A stretch of DNA of 64,000 bases from Thermosulfurimonas marina (GCF_012317585.1 NZ_CP042909.1:1674001-1738000); one strand, 5' to 3'. Shown: positions 1 to 9,085, counted from the first letter of the stretch. The notes: generated by a model not told the origin, from the letters alone. Made by a program: numbers and translations.

Positions 1-471
1 CCCCTTTCCCAGGGTAAGGAGGGCGTTGATGGCCCGTATACCCACATCCAGGGGCTCCTGAATGCGTTCTCTTTCAAAAGGGCGCAGGGGCTCGTTATAG
101 AGGGGATAGGTCTCGGAGAGATAGGGTAGGGGTCGCCCGTCCAGGGGTTCCCCCAGGGCGTTCACCACCCGGCCTAGGAGCTCCTGGCCTACCCGGGCTA
201 CCGGTTTTTCGTAGGCATAGACCCGATCCCCGGGCTCGATGCCTACCGGATTGCCCAGAGGAATGAGGAGAAGTCGGCGGTCGCGAAAGCCCGAGACCTC
301 GGCCAGAATTTCCCCGGAGGAGGTGGCAATACGGCAGAGATCTCCCACCCTCAGGGCCGGGCCTTCGGCCTCTACCACCAGGCCCACCACCTGGCTCACC
401 CGCCCGCAGGTTACGATGGGGCGGGCCTGGGCCAGGGCCAGCTTGAAGCGGGAAAGGGGACTAACTTTCAC
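1..471 (-). CDS. fliI: Flagellar export ATPase FliI (N-terminal part, cut by window edge)
   Basis: This is the first 157 codons of the ATPase that powers type III export of flagellar subunits at the cytoplasmic face of the basal body. The N-terminal beta-barrel covers roughly residues 1-90. The family motif GRVVNALGEPLDG is at 100-112, followed by LDVGIRAINALLTLGKG (141-157). The window ends just before the Walker A loop, so catalysis cannot be checked. The start is a GTG at 471-469 inside the end of fliH, an 11-base overlap that implies translational coupling. The gene order fliF-fliG-fliH-fliI is the classical one. Identity is secure; the C-terminus is not visible. Confidence 0.93.
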   Translation of the reverse strand, partial: MKVSPLSRFKLALAQARPIVTCGRVSQVVGLVVEAEGPALRVGDLCRIATSSGEILAEVSGFRDRRLLLIPLGNPVGIEPGDRVYAYEKPVARVGQELLGRVVNALGEPLDGRPLPYLSETYPLYNEPLRPFERERIQEPLDVGIRAINALLTLGKG

Positions 472-1174
472 CCTCGGCCGCCTCCTCTAAGGCCCGGAGG
501 AGATTGGTCCAGCGTCTTTCAAGGGTGGCGTCCACCAGGCCAAAATCGGTCTCCAGCAGACACCCTCCGGGAGAGATACTCGGGTCGGCCTCTACCCGGA
601 TCTCGGGGAAGGTCTTTTCGGAGAGGGCTCGAAGATCGGTTTCTTGAAGGATTCGGGCCTCCCGCGGATGGACCCGGACGGTCACCCGGGAGCCCTCCAC
701 TACCTCCCGCAGGGCTTCCCGAACCACCCGCAGGATCACGCTTTCGTCCCGGAGAAATTCCCGGAAAAAGAGTTTCTGGACCAGGAGTTTCAGAAGGGCT
801 AGGACCTCACGGTCCAGAGAGAGCACCCCCCGAGAGATCTCCTCCTGTAAGGAGGCCAGCAATTGATCGAGTTGTGCCCGCTTCTCTCCATACTCTTTTT
901 CCAGGCGGGCCCGGAGGGCCTGGGCCTCCTTTTCGGCCCGCGCCCGTCCCTCCGCATAGCCCTTTTCAAATCCCGCGGTCCGTCCCTCCTCCAGCCCCTC
1001 ACGGTAACCTTCACGATAGGCTTTCTCCGCAAGCTTCCACAGGATTTGGTCCTCTTTTTTGAGAGATTTTTTCTCCGGGGCTTTAGGGGCAAAGAAGTCC
1101 TCCAGGGACCGGAAACTTTCGGTCTCCTGGAACTCGATCCGCAGGGCCTCCACCCCTTTGAGTATTTTAGACAA
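461..1174 (-). CDS. fliH: Flagellar assembly protein FliH
   Basis: FliH (237 aa) is the stator-like regulator that binds FliI and links it to the export gate. The central part (about 50-110) is a helix with repeated glycines four residues apart (EGYREGLEEG, EKGYAEGRA), the GxxxG signature of FliH. The C-terminal domain (about 125-230) matches the FliH/V-ATPase E-type fold, including SISPGGCLLET. The start is a TTG at 1174-1172 overlapping the end of fliG by 8 bases, with GAGGAGGA just upstream as ribosome binding site. It lies between fliG and fliI as in most flagellar operons. Confidence 0.9.
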   Translation of the reverse strand: MSKILKGVEALRIEFQETESFRSLEDFFAPKAPEKKSLKKEDQILWKLAEKAYREGYREGLEEGRTAGFEKGYAEGRARAEKEAQALRARLEKEYGEKRAQLDQLLASLQEEISRGVLSLDREVLALLKLLVQKLFFREFLRDESVILRVVREALREVVEGSRVTVRVHPREARILQETDLRALSEKTFPEIRVEADPSISPGGCLLETDFGLVDATLERRWTNLLRALEEAAEGES

Positions 1175-2177
1175 ATTCCTCCTCCCCGCGGCCGAGGATA
1201 ATCTTCCCTTCCTGTTCCAAGCGCTTGGCCACCTTGATGATGTTCTGCTGGGCCTTTTCTACATCGGAAAGTCGCACCGGGCCCATGACCTCCAGGTCCT
1301 CCTTGAGGAGGGTGGCCGCCCGTTCGCTCATATTGCGGAAGAACTTCTCCCGCACCTCCTCGGAGGCCCCCTTGAGGGCCAAACGCAGGTCGTCGGTGGA
1401 GATCTCCCGCAGCAGGGTCTGAATGGCCAGATCGTCCACCTGCAGGAAGTCCTCGAAGGTAAAGAGATACTTCCGAATCTCTTCGGCCAGGTTGGGGTTT
1501 TCCTCCTCGATATCCGAAAGGATCTCGTCTTCCAGTTCCCGGCCGGCGTGAGTCAGGATTTCCGCGGCCTTCTCCGAGCCGCCGAGCTTCCGCCCCAAGG
1601 TCCCTCTCACGGCCTGAAGTTCTTCCTCCAGGGCGTTGCTGATCTCCTCCACGATCTCCGGGTCCACCTTGTCCAGAAGGGCGATCCTTAGGAGGACCTC
1701 AGAACGGATCTTTTCCGGAAGAAACTGGAGGATTTGTCCCGCTAGATCCGGCTCAAGGTGCACCAGGACGATGGCGATGGTCTGGGGGTGTTCGTTGCGC
1801 AGGAAGTTGGCCACGGTCTTGGGGTCGAGCTTCTTGAGCTTTTTAAAGGTCTCCGGCCCGAGTTCCTTACGGATCTCCTCCCAGAGCTGTTTGCCCTTTT
1901 CCCCGTAAGCCCGCACCAGGCTCTTTTCCAGGAACTCCTCGGGAGAGACGCTGAGGTCCGACATGAGTTCCTTGGCTTCAAGATTGGCCTCTTCCAGGAC
2001 CTTCTTTACGGCCTCCGCCGGAACATACTCCAGCTTGGCCATCTCCACCCCGATGCGCTTGATGTCTTCTTCATCAAGATACTTGTAGACCTCGGAGGTG
2101 AAGTCTTCCCCCATGACCATGAGGAAGATGGCCGCCTTTTGAGGACCGGTGAGTTTTTCCGGATCAAGCTTGGCCAT
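1167..2177 (-). CDS. fliG: Flagellar motor switch protein FliG
   Basis: FliG is the rotor protein of the C-ring that takes torque from the MotA stator and sits on FliF. At 336 aa it has the usual length. The EHPQ motif of the middle domain is at 129-132. The C-terminal torque domain is well conserved around FRNMSERAA, with the charged torque helix nearby and the phrase EDLEVMGPVRLSDVE following. It begins one base after the fliF stop. No oddities were seen. Confidence 0.97.
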   Translation of the reverse strand: MAKLDPEKLTGPQKAAIFLMVMGEDFTSEVYKYLDEEDIKRIGVEMAKLEYVPAEAVKKVLEEANLEAKELMSDLSVSPEEFLEKSLVRAYGEKGKQLWEEIRKELGPETFKKLKKLDPKTVANFLRNEHPQTIAIVLVHLEPDLAGQILQFLPEKIRSEVLLRIALLDKVDPEIVEEISNALEEELQAVRGTLGRKLGGSEKAAEILTHAGRELEDEILSDIEEENPNLAEEIRKYLFTFEDFLQVDDLAIQTLLREISTDDLRLALKGASEEVREKFFRNMSERAATLLKEDLEVMGPVRLSDVEKAQQNIIKVAKRLEQEGKIILGRGEEEFV

Positions 2178-2178
2178 C

Positions 2179-3732
2179 TTAGGCGGCCTCCTTCAGGGCC
2201 TTGGCCCTTTCTTCGGCGCTTTCTTCAAGGAGCCACTTTTTCACCAGTACCGCCGCCCGCTCCGGACTGCTCTGGACGATTCCCAAGGCCATCTCGTGGG
2301 GCAGAGGCTTGGCCTCTTCTTCAGGAGGGAGCTCTCCCGGGGCCTCTACCCCTTCCAGGGCCTCGGGGGCGGGCTTTTTCTCAAGCAGGGCCTTAAGCAG
2401 TGGACGCACTACCAGGAGGAGGACCAACAGGATGACCAGGAGTTCCACCAGGGGCTTGATCAGGCGATTCAGATACTCCAACCACACCGCCGGGCCCTTC
2501 ACCTCCTCTATCCGGAAAGGCTGGGCCGAGACTTCAACCACATCCCCCCGGTCGGGATTATAACCTACGGCCCCCTTAACCAGTTTTTCTATCCATTCTA
2601 GTTTAGCACCTTCCTGGCCCTGGGGGAGGGCCTTTTGATCCACCACCACCGCCACGGAAAGACGCTTGAGCTTGCCCGGGGAGAGGGAAATCTCTTTAAT
2701 CGTGCGACTGGGCTCATAGTTGCGGATGACTTTCTTCCGGGAGGAGGTCCCGCTCTGGCCGGCCGGAGAAAGGCTTCCCTCCACCTTGCCCGCCAGGGCC
2801 CCTTTGACTCCGGCAGGGCCTCCCACGCCCTGGGCACTCTTTTGACTTTCCTCGAGAGACTCCGAGACTACGGCCGCCATCTCCGGGTCGTAGCTTTCCT
2901 CCCTCACGGCCCCTCGGTCGAAGTCTACTTCTACCGAGATCTGGGCCACGGCCCGCCCTGGCCCCAGCACCCGGGAAAGCAGGGTCTCTACCTTTTCCTT
3001 GTAAGCCTCCTCCAAGCGGTGTTTGTAGGCCAGCTGAGTGGCGGAAAACCTTTCCTCTTCCTTTTCCCCTCGGTAAAGCACCCGTCCGTTGAGGTCCACC
3101 ACGGTAATATTTTCCGGGGTGAGTCCGGGAACGGCCCCGGAGACCAGGTTGACGATGCCCAGGACCTCTTTGCGGCTGAGGTGAAAGCCGGGCTTGAGAC
3201 TCACAAAGACCGAAGCCTTGGGGGGCTTTTCTTCTTCAATGAAAAGGCTTTCCCGGGGGAGGGCCAGGTGCACCCGGGCGTATTTCACCGCCCGCAAGGC
3301 CATGATGGTCCGGGCCAGCTCCCCCTCCAAGGCCCTTTGATAATTTACCCGCTGTAGAAATTCCGTGGCCCCGATCTGTCCCTTGTCGAAAAGTTCAAAA
3401 CCCGGGCCCGGACCGCCCACCAGACCCTGGGCGGCGATTTCCATGCGCAGCTCCGCCACCTTTTCCTCGGGCACGCGAATGGTCCCGTCGGGCTCAAGCT
3501 TGTAGGGGATGTTCTTGCTCTTGAGATAATTGACCACCTCTCCGGCGGTCTCCTCCGGAAGTCCCCGGTAAAGTAGTCCCCAGCGGGGCTGAGAGACCCA
3601 GAGGATGAAGCCCACGAAAAGGGCGGTGAGCAATACCAGAGACCCAGCGAGAACAAACTTCTGCCGCCGGTCGAGTCCCCGGTAAAAGGTCTGGAGCTGG
3701 GCGGCCACCTCTTGGGGCTGGGGTAGTTTCAT
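2179..3732 (-). CDS. fliF: Flagellar MS-ring protein FliF
   Basis: FliF (517 aa) forms the membrane/supramembrane ring that nucleates the basal body. Two membrane segments are visible, at about 27-46 (LAGSLVLLTALFVGFILWVS) and at about 435-455 (LVELLVILLVLLLVVRPLL). Between them lie the periplasmic ring-building motifs (YRGLPEETAGEVVNYLKSKN near 75-95 and ARVHLALPRESLF near 155). The cytoplasmic C-terminus would bind FliG, whose gene follows directly. The order fliE-fliF-fliG is conserved. Confidence 0.97.
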   Translation of the reverse strand: MKLPQPQEVAAQLQTFYRGLDRRQKFVLAGSLVLLTALFVGFILWVSQPRWGLLYRGLPEETAGEVVNYLKSKNIPYKLEPDGTIRVPEEKVAELRMEIAAQGLVGGPGPGFELFDKGQIGATEFLQRVNYQRALEGELARTIMALRAVKYARVHLALPRESLFIEEEKPPKASVFVSLKPGFHLSRKEVLGIVNLVSGAVPGLTPENITVVDLNGRVLYRGEKEEERFSATQLAYKHRLEEAYKEKVETLLSRVLGPGRAVAQISVEVDFDRGAVREESYDPEMAAVVSESLEESQKSAQGVGGPAGVKGALAGKVEGSLSPAGQSGTSSRKKVIRNYEPSRTIKEISLSPGKLKRLSVAVVVDQKALPQGQEGAKLEWIEKLVKGAVGYNPDRGDVVEVSAQPFRIEEVKGPAVWLEYLNRLIKPLVELLVILLVLLLVVRPLLKALLEKKPAPEALEGVEAPGELPPEEEAKPLPHEMALGIVQSSPERAAVLVKKWLLEESAEERAKALKEAA

Positions 3733-3745
3733 CTAGGAGCCTCCT

Positions 3746-4033
3746 TTAGATCTGCATGCGCATGATCTCCTGATAGGCCTCCAGCACCTTGTTGCGGACC
3801 CTCAAAAGGAGCTTGAAGGAAAGGTCGGCCCGGGTGAGGGCCAGGGTGAGTTGGGTAAGGTCGGTCTGGCGTCCGGCGGCCAGATCCTCCAAGGCCCGAA
3901 GGGCGGCCTTTTGATCCCGATCCACTTCCTGGATCTTCTGCCGCAGGAGTTCTCCGAAGGTGTTTTCTTGGACGGACTTTTTTTCTAGCCCTTGGCCCGG
4001 AAAATTTTTTAAGGGATTGAGATTGACCTTCAT
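3746..4033 (-). CDS. fliE: Flagellar hook-basal body protein FliE
   Basis: FliE (95 aa) is the small adaptor between the MS ring/export gate and the proximal rod. The C-terminal half is typical of the family (ADLSFKLLLRVRNKVLEAYQ, then EIMRMQI at the end), and the body is largely helical. It follows flgC by about 10 bases and precedes fliF by 13. Length and position agree with FliE in other bacteria. Confidence 0.93.
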   Translation of the reverse strand: MKVNLNPLKNFPGQGLEKKSVQENTFGELLRQKIQEVDRDQKAALRALEDLAAGRQTDLTQLTLALTRADLSFKLLLRVRNKVLEAYQEIMRMQI

Positions 4034-4043
4034 GGGGCACCTC

Positions 4044-4451
4044 CTAACGTAGGAGATCCAGGGTCTTTACCGCTAGATCCCGTGTAAGGGTGATCACGGT
4101 AAGATTGGCCTCGTAGGCCCGGCCGGCGGAAAGCAATTCCACCATCTCCGTGAGGACGTCCACATTGGGATACTTCACCATGCCCCTCTCGTCGGCATCG
4201 GGATGAGAGGGATCGTAGACCTCCTTGAAGGGGGAGGGGTCGTCTACGATGGCCTTCACCCGCACTTCCGCCAGAGCCGGGTCCTCCTCCAGGGGGTGGG
4301 CCTCAAGGACCACCTCCTTGGCCCGGTAAGGCCCGCCCTCGGCGGTGCGGGTCACCTGGGCGTTGGCCAGATTCATGGAGGCGATGTTGAGTCTTACCCT
4401 CTGGGCGGTGAGCCCAGTGGAGGCGATGCGCAGAGCGGTGAGGAGATTCAT
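4044..4451 (-). CDS. flgC: Flagellar basal-body rod protein FlgC
   Basis: FlgC (135 aa) is a proximal rod subunit exported by the flagellar type III system. The N-terminal rod signature (TALRIASTGLTAQRVRLNIA, followed by NLANAQVT) and the C-terminal heptad helix (ELLSAGRAYEANLTVI, then RDLAVKTLDLLR) are both present. PNVDVLTEMVEL in the C-terminal part is the usual FlgC motif. It starts 3 bases after the flgB stop. Confidence 0.95.
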   Translation of the reverse strand: MNLLTALRIASTGLTAQRVRLNIASMNLANAQVTRTAEGGPYRAKEVVLEAHPLEEDPALAEVRVKAIVDDPSPFKEVYDPSHPDADERGMVKYPNVDVLTEMVELLSAGRAYEANLTVITLTRDLAVKTLDLLR

Positions 4452-4454
4452 GGC

Positions 4455-4850
4455 TTATTTACCTCCTTCGGTGAGGGCTTCGCGGAGCATCTCGATCTCC
4501 TTCTTAAGGGCCTGAAGGGTGGCCTGGGAGAGGAGGTGATTTTCCATGAGCCGGGACATCTCTTCCTCGAGAGAGACGTTGTTCGGGGTCCCGGTCTCCG
4601 GGGCCTCCAGGGCCTCGGGCTCGGGCGGGATCTTCACCTGGGAAAGGTGTTTGGCCCGGGTGCGACGCAGGGGGAGTTCCCCCTCTCCCAGGTAGGCCTC
4701 CATGAGTTTGCGGAAGGGGATATCCTTTCGCCGGTAGCCCGGGGTGTCCACGTTGGCCACATTGGAGGCCAGAAGCTCCTGCCGCAGATTGCGCAGTTTA
4801 AGGCTTTGGGCCACGAGATTCCAGGTTTTTTCGAAGACCCTACCGAACAT
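4455..4850 (-). CDS. flgB: Flagellar basal-body rod protein FlgB
   Basis: FlgB (131 aa) is the rod subunit closest to the MS ring. It shows the family motif LRQELLASNVANVDTPGYRR (about 22-41) followed by DIPFRKLM. The C-terminal helix (EMSRLMENHLLSQATLQALK) is typical. It is the first structural gene after the FlrC-like regulator, with a 21-base gap carrying GGAGGGAAGG before the ATG. This gap is the only place for a separate promoter, but no clear sigma-54 -24/-12 element is visible in it. Confidence 0.94.
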   Translation of the reverse strand: MFGRVFEKTWNLVAQSLKLRNLRQELLASNVANVDTPGYRRKDIPFRKLMEAYLGEGELPLRRTRAKHLSQVKIPPEPEALEAPETGTPNNVSLEEEMSRLMENHLLSQATLQALKKEIEMLREALTEGGK

Positions 4851-4871
4851 GTCCTTCCCTCCGCCAGATTT

Positions 4872-6173
4872 TTATAGCAAACCTTGTGCCCGAAAGGCCT
4901 TGAGCTTATTGCGGAGGGTGCGGACACTTATGCCCAGGATCTCTGCGGCCCGGGTGCGATTGCCGCCGCAAGCCTTAAGGGCCGCCAGAATGGCTTCCTT
5001 TTCGAGCTCCCGGAGGGGTCTTATCGGAGGAGGGGATTCTTCCCGGGGGACGGTGGGGGAGAGGGGGCTTTCCCAGAGGAGATCCTCGGGGGTGATCTCC
5101 GGCCCACGGGCCAGAAGTACCGCCCTTTCCACCAGATTTTTTAGTTCTCGCACATTTCCCGGAAAGTCGTAGCCTTCAAAGATCTCCAAGACCTCCCGGG
5201 AAAAGCCCCGGATCTCTTTGCCGTAGCGCCGGGCAAATTCGCGCAGGAAGTGTTCGGCCAGATAGGGAATATCCGCCCGGCGTTCTCTCAAGGGGGGGAG
5301 TCTTACCGGGATCACATTTAAGCGAAAATAGAGGTCTTCCCGGAAGCGCCCCGCCCGGACCTCTTCTTCTATCTCTCGGTTGGTGGTGGCAATGACCCGG
5401 ACATCTACCTTTACGGGGTAAGCCCCACCGAGGCGGTCTACCTCTCCCTCCTGCAACACTCGCAGGAGTTTGGCCTGAAGGGGAAGGGGCATTTCGGTGA
5501 TCTCGTCAAGAAGGATAGTCCCTCCGTCGGCCAGTTCGAATTTCCCCTTTTTGCGGGTCAGGGCCCCGGAGAAGGCCCCTTTTTCATAGCCGAAAAGTTC
5601 GGACTCCAGGAGGGCTTCGGGAAGAGCCGCACAGTTTATGGCCACGAAGGGTCCCCGAGCCCGAGGGCTTACCTGGTGGAGCCAGCGGGCCAGGACCTCT
5701 TTTCCTGTACCGGACTCCCCGACAATGAGGACGGGAGCAGGGCTAGCGGCCACCGGCCGCAAACGCTCAAGCAGGGCCCGGAGGGCCGGATCCCGGGTGA
5801 GAAAGCCCTCCTCTCCTGAAAGAAGACGCCTTTCCTCTAGGGCGGCCAGGATCAGTTTCCGTAGAAGGTCTCTATCCGTGGAAAGGAGCCGGAAGTCATA
5901 GGCCCCGGCCCTTATAGCCTCCACCGCCTCTTCTACTCCGGCCCTTTCGGCCAGAAGCAGGACCGGAAGTCCGGGATGGTGGTGGCGAACCACGTCAAGG
6001 ATCTGACGAAAGGAAGGCCCCTCCCCTGACACCTCGGCCACTAGGATCTCTGGAGAATCTTCCCGGGGAAGGTCCGCCAGGAGGTCGGAAAGCAGACGCA
6101 CCGAGTGTTCCCGGGCCAGATCTTCGGCGAGCTCCCGGAGCCTTCCCGAGGGGGTCCAGAAGACAATGGCCAT
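4872..6173 (-). CDS. Sigma-54 activator of the FlrC/FleR type with a degenerate receiver domain
   Basis: A 433-aa NtrC-family transcription activator. Residues 1-115 have the size of a receiver domain, but the phospho-acceptor aspartate is replaced by E47 (ILVAEVSG), the acidic pair near the N-terminus is absent, and the conserved KP is missing. The AAA+ domain is intact: Walker A GESGTGKE 152-159, sigma-54 contact loop GAFSGA 199-204 (Ser instead of the usual Thr), Walker B TILLDE 219-224. A Fis-type helix-turn-helix ends the protein (GGNRTRAAEILGISVRTLRN). Sitting directly before flgB, it probably drives the flagellar rod and basal-body genes and perhaps acts without phosphorylation. Confidence 0.85.
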   Translation of the reverse strand: MAIVFWTPSGRLRELAEDLAREHSVRLLSDLLADLPREDSPEILVAEVSGEGPSFRQILDVVRHHHPGLPVLLLAERAGVEEAVEAIRAGAYDFRLLSTDRDLLRKLILAALEERRLLSGEEGFLTRDPALRALLERLRPVAASPAPVLIVGESGTGKEVLARWLHQVSPRARGPFVAINCAALPEALLESELFGYEKGAFSGALTRKKGKFELADGGTILLDEITEMPLPLQAKLLRVLQEGEVDRLGGAYPVKVDVRVIATTNREIEEEVRAGRFREDLYFRLNVIPVRLPPLRERRADIPYLAEHFLREFARRYGKEIRGFSREVLEIFEGYDFPGNVRELKNLVERAVLLARGPEITPEDLLWESPLSPTVPREESPPPIRPLRELEKEAILAALKACGGNRTRAAEILGISVRTLRNKLKAFRAQGLL

Positions 6174-6174
6174 A

Positions 6175-8088
6175 TCAGTATATAACCCTGCGGGCCCGAT
6201 CGATAAGCTGCAGCCCCCGGAGGATACCCTGGGCCAGACGTCCTTCGGTGGAGTTGGCGCTGGCCAGGCTCTGCCAAACCTTCAGGGCCTCTTCCTGGCC
6301 CCTTCTTTCATAATATACTCCCTCCAGCCAGCGCAAGGGGGTAGAGTCGGGGAAACGTTTTTTCCCGGCAGCCAGATACCGCTTGGCTCGGAGATAATCT
6401 TCGTTTTCCAGGGCCATTTGGATCAAAAAGGCGAAGTCTTCGTCTGTGGCCCGGTAGGAGGGATCTTCTAAGATCCGGAAGGCCAAATCCAGGTCCTTTA
6501 ATTGGAGGGCCAGCTGGAAGAAGATACCCAGGGCCTCCGGTCGAAGTTCCTTGGGGAAGTCCTTGCGGGAAAGAAGGCCTTCGAAAAGCCGCCGGGCCTC
6601 CTGGAGGTGGCCCGCCTGATAGAGCCAGCGGGCCTTGAGAAGGAGAAGACGGGGATGATCCCGGTAGAAGGGGAATTCCCGGGGAAAGATTTCCAGGATC
6701 TCGGAGGCCTCTTCCAGACGGCCCTCTTCCAGGGCCTCACGGATGAGGGCCAGATAGAGTTCCGGACGATAGGCCCGGGGGACCCCGAACTCATAAGCCC
6801 GCAGAAGATAGGCCGTACGGGTGAGGTCCAGATGAAAGACCCCGTAGGTCTTTCCCAGCCAGTAAAAATGGGCCCCACAGCGGGCCTTCTCCAACAGGGC
6901 CCCCTCCTGGCGATGGATCTTGAGAATGCGAGCGTAGGCCTTTTCGGCGAAAAGTTGGCCCAGGAAGAGATTGTCGGCCTCACAGAGTCTGCTTTCTACT
7001 TCCTTGCGAAGGGGGTCCCGAGGGTAACGCTTGAGAAAATCCAGAGCGGTCCAGAAGGCCTTTTCCGGCTTCTTGTCCTCCAGATAGAGGCGCACCTCGA
7101 AGGCGTGGGCCTCTCGGGTGATGGGGTGGTCGGGATGGGTGCGACGCAGTTCGTTTATCAGGGGGATGAGGACTTTGCGTTCCTTGAGGGTGGGGGCCCC
7201 GAGCCGGCGTTTGAATTCATAAGAAAGATGATAGAGCCGAAATTTGGCAAACTTGGCCTCATCGAGATGGGGCCAGACCGTAAGCAAAAGCTCGTAATAG
7301 GTCCGGGCCCACCGCAGGCGGCCGCGATGAAAGGCCGCCTCCGCCAGCTTCAGGAAAATTCCGGGGGCCTCCTCTTCGGAGCCCGAGAGATTCAGGTAGC
7401 GGAAATAGGCCTCCTTGGCCTTTTCCAGTTTCCCCTGCGCCAGCCAGCGATCTCCCAGGATCTTGAAGATTCCCGGGGCGTAGAGGCGAAGGGCCGGGCG
7501 CTCCTTAAGGATTTTCTGGACCTCCTCCAGGGCCTGGCCGCTTTCAAGCAAGACCTCCAGGGCCCCGGCCAGGGTCTTTTCTGAACAGCTTTCCCGAAGC
7601 ACTTCCAGGGCCTTTTGGGCGGCCTTGCGACGCAGTTTGGTGGCCAGATAGCTTTGGGCCAGCATCACCTGGGCCTCACAGCGCAATTCTCCTTGAGCCC
7701 GCTTTTCCACCAGGCGGGCCCAGAAGAGGGCCTGGGGGTAATTGTGGAGCCGCAGATGGGCCCGAGCTAAAAGGAGAAGGTCTTCGGGAGAGAGGGCATA
7801 AGAGGCCGTAAGGGGCTCCAGCCTTTTTATGACCTCTTCCACCTTTCCGGATTCAAAAAGTACTCGAGCCTCCAGAGCCCGTAGCGGAGGCACTAGTCTT
7901 CCCGGAAAGCGCTTTTCGGTCTCCTTGAGGATGCGCAGGGCCCCCAAGAGGTCCCCCTCTCCATAGGCAAAACGGGCCTGCTCCAGCCACCAGGCCGGAT
8001 CCTTCTCCGGAGCTTCAGCGGCCAGCCCGGGGAGGGCCACAGAGACCAGGAGCAGAAATATTCCTACTTTCCGCACCAAGGAATGCAT
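6175..8088 (-). CDS. Exported TPR-repeat protein in the flagellar operon
   Basis: A 637-aa protein with a clear signal peptide (MHSLVRKVGIFLLLVSVALP, cleavage likely near LAAEA, about 24). It is otherwise made of helical TPR-like repeats, for example WWLEQARFAYGEGDLLGALR (33 onwards), ALRILKETEKRFPG and AKRYLAAGKKRFPDSTPLRW near the end. No enzymatic motif was seen. It lies one base before the FlrC-like gene and 28 bases after the FlrA-like gene, so it belongs to the flagellar transcription unit. A periplasmic scaffold of the motor, comparable in design to PflA of Campylobacter, is one possibility; this rests on architecture and context only. Confidence 0.75.
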   Translation of the reverse strand: MHSLVRKVGIFLLLVSVALPGLAAEAPEKDPAWWLEQARFAYGEGDLLGALRILKETEKRFPGRLVPPLRALEARVLFESGKVEEVIKRLEPLTASYALSPEDLLLLARAHLRLHNYPQALFWARLVEKRAQGELRCEAQVMLAQSYLATKLRRKAAQKALEVLRESCSEKTLAGALEVLLESGQALEEVQKILKERPALRLYAPGIFKILGDRWLAQGKLEKAKEAYFRYLNLSGSEEEAPGIFLKLAEAAFHRGRLRWARTYYELLLTVWPHLDEAKFAKFRLYHLSYEFKRRLGAPTLKERKVLIPLINELRRTHPDHPITREAHAFEVRLYLEDKKPEKAFWTALDFLKRYPRDPLRKEVESRLCEADNLFLGQLFAEKAYARILKIHRQEGALLEKARCGAHFYWLGKTYGVFHLDLTRTAYLLRAYEFGVPRAYRPELYLALIREALEEGRLEEASEILEIFPREFPFYRDHPRLLLLKARWLYQAGHLQEARRLFEGLLSRKDFPKELRPEALGIFFQLALQLKDLDLAFRILEDPSYRATDEDFAFLIQMALENEDYLRAKRYLAAGKKRFPDSTPLRWLEGVYYERRGQEEALKVWQSLASANSTEGRLAQGILRGLQLIDRARRVIY

Positions 8089-8116
8089 CCTATGGGAGCT
8101 TATGCAAAATCAGGGC

Positions 8117-9085
8117 CTATTCCAGACCGAGGCGTTTCATCTTCTCTACCAGGGTAGTGCGTTTGAGGCCCAGAAGTTTGGCAGCGTGAGTCCGTACCCC
8201 TCCCGAAAGCTCCAGGGCTTTCAGGATGAAGGTCTTTTCGATCTCCAGAAGCATCTGTTTGAGATCGATGCCCTGAGGAGGGATCTCTACCGGGATCAGG
8301 CCCGGAGGAGGGGTCAGCCCTCGGAAGTGCTCCGGAAGATCCTCTTCCCGGATCACATCCTCTTCTACCAAGATGACCAGCCTTTCCATCAGGTTTTCCA
8401 GCTCCCGCACATTCCCGGGCCAGGGATAATTCATCAGGCATTCCAAGGCTCCGGGGGAGAGGCGTTTCAGAGGAACTTCTTCCCGCTCGCAGAACTTCTG
8501 GAGAAAATGTTCAGCAAGGAGGGGAATGTCTTCTTTTCGTTCTCGAAGGGGAGGCATGCGAATGGGAATAACGTTGAGGCGAAAGTAAAGGTCTTCACGG
8601 AAGCGGCCCTGGGCCACTTCCTTTTCCAGGTCCCGGTTAGTAGCGGCAATGATCCGGATATCTACCGGGCGGGGTTCTTCGGAGCCCAGGCGCTCCACCA
8701 CCCTTTCCTGGAGCACCCGCAGGAGCTTCACCTGGAGCTTGGGGCTCATCTCCGAGACTTCGTCCAGGAAGATGGTCCCCCCGTGGGCCAGCTCGAAACG
8801 GCCGGGTTTGCTGCGGGAGGCCCCGGTAAAGGCCCCGCGTTCGTAACCGAAAAGCTCGCTTTCCAGGAGTTCTTCCGGGATGGCCCCGCAATTTACCGGA
8901 ACGAAAGGGCCCTCCTTCCGCCGGCTTTTGGCGTGAATGGCCCGGGCCACCAACTCCTTTCCGGTCCCGGACTCTCCCAGGATGAGGACCGTACTGTCCC
9001 GCGGAGCTACCTTCTCTATAAGTTGGAGGACCTTCTTTATGGCCGGGCTTTTTCCCAGGATCTCCATCAAACCTATTTTTTTCAT
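8117..9085 (-). CDS. Receiver-less sigma-54 activator of the FlrA/FleQ type
   Basis: A 322-aa sigma-54-dependent activator consisting only of the AAA+ domain and a Fis-type HTH. Walker A GESGTGKE is at 37-44 and GAFTGA at 84-89. Walker B (TIFLDE) and the arginine-finger region REDLYFRLNV are present. The C-terminal HTH reads AAKLLGLKRTTLVEKMKRLG, a wording typical of FlrA/FleQ. It is the promoter-proximal gene of the flagellar cluster and probably the master activator. The usual N-terminal FleQ domain is missing. It is divergent from nadC with only 64 bases between; GAGAGGGAAA serves as ribosome binding site. Confidence 0.83.
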   Translation of the reverse strand: MKKIGLMEILGKSPAIKKVLQLIEKVAPRDSTVLILGESGTGKELVARAIHAKSRRKEGPFVPVNCGAIPEELLESELFGYERGAFTGASRSKPGRFELAHGGTIFLDEVSEMSPKLQVKLLRVLQERVVERLGSEEPRPVDIRIIAATNRDLEKEVAQGRFREDLYFRLNVIPIRMPPLRERKEDIPLLAEHFLQKFCEREEVPLKRLSPGALECLMNYPWPGNVRELENLMERLVILVEEDVIREEDLPEHFRGLTPPPGLIPVEIPPQGIDLKQMLLEIEKTFILKALELSGGVRTHAAKLLGLKRTTLVEKMKRLGLE

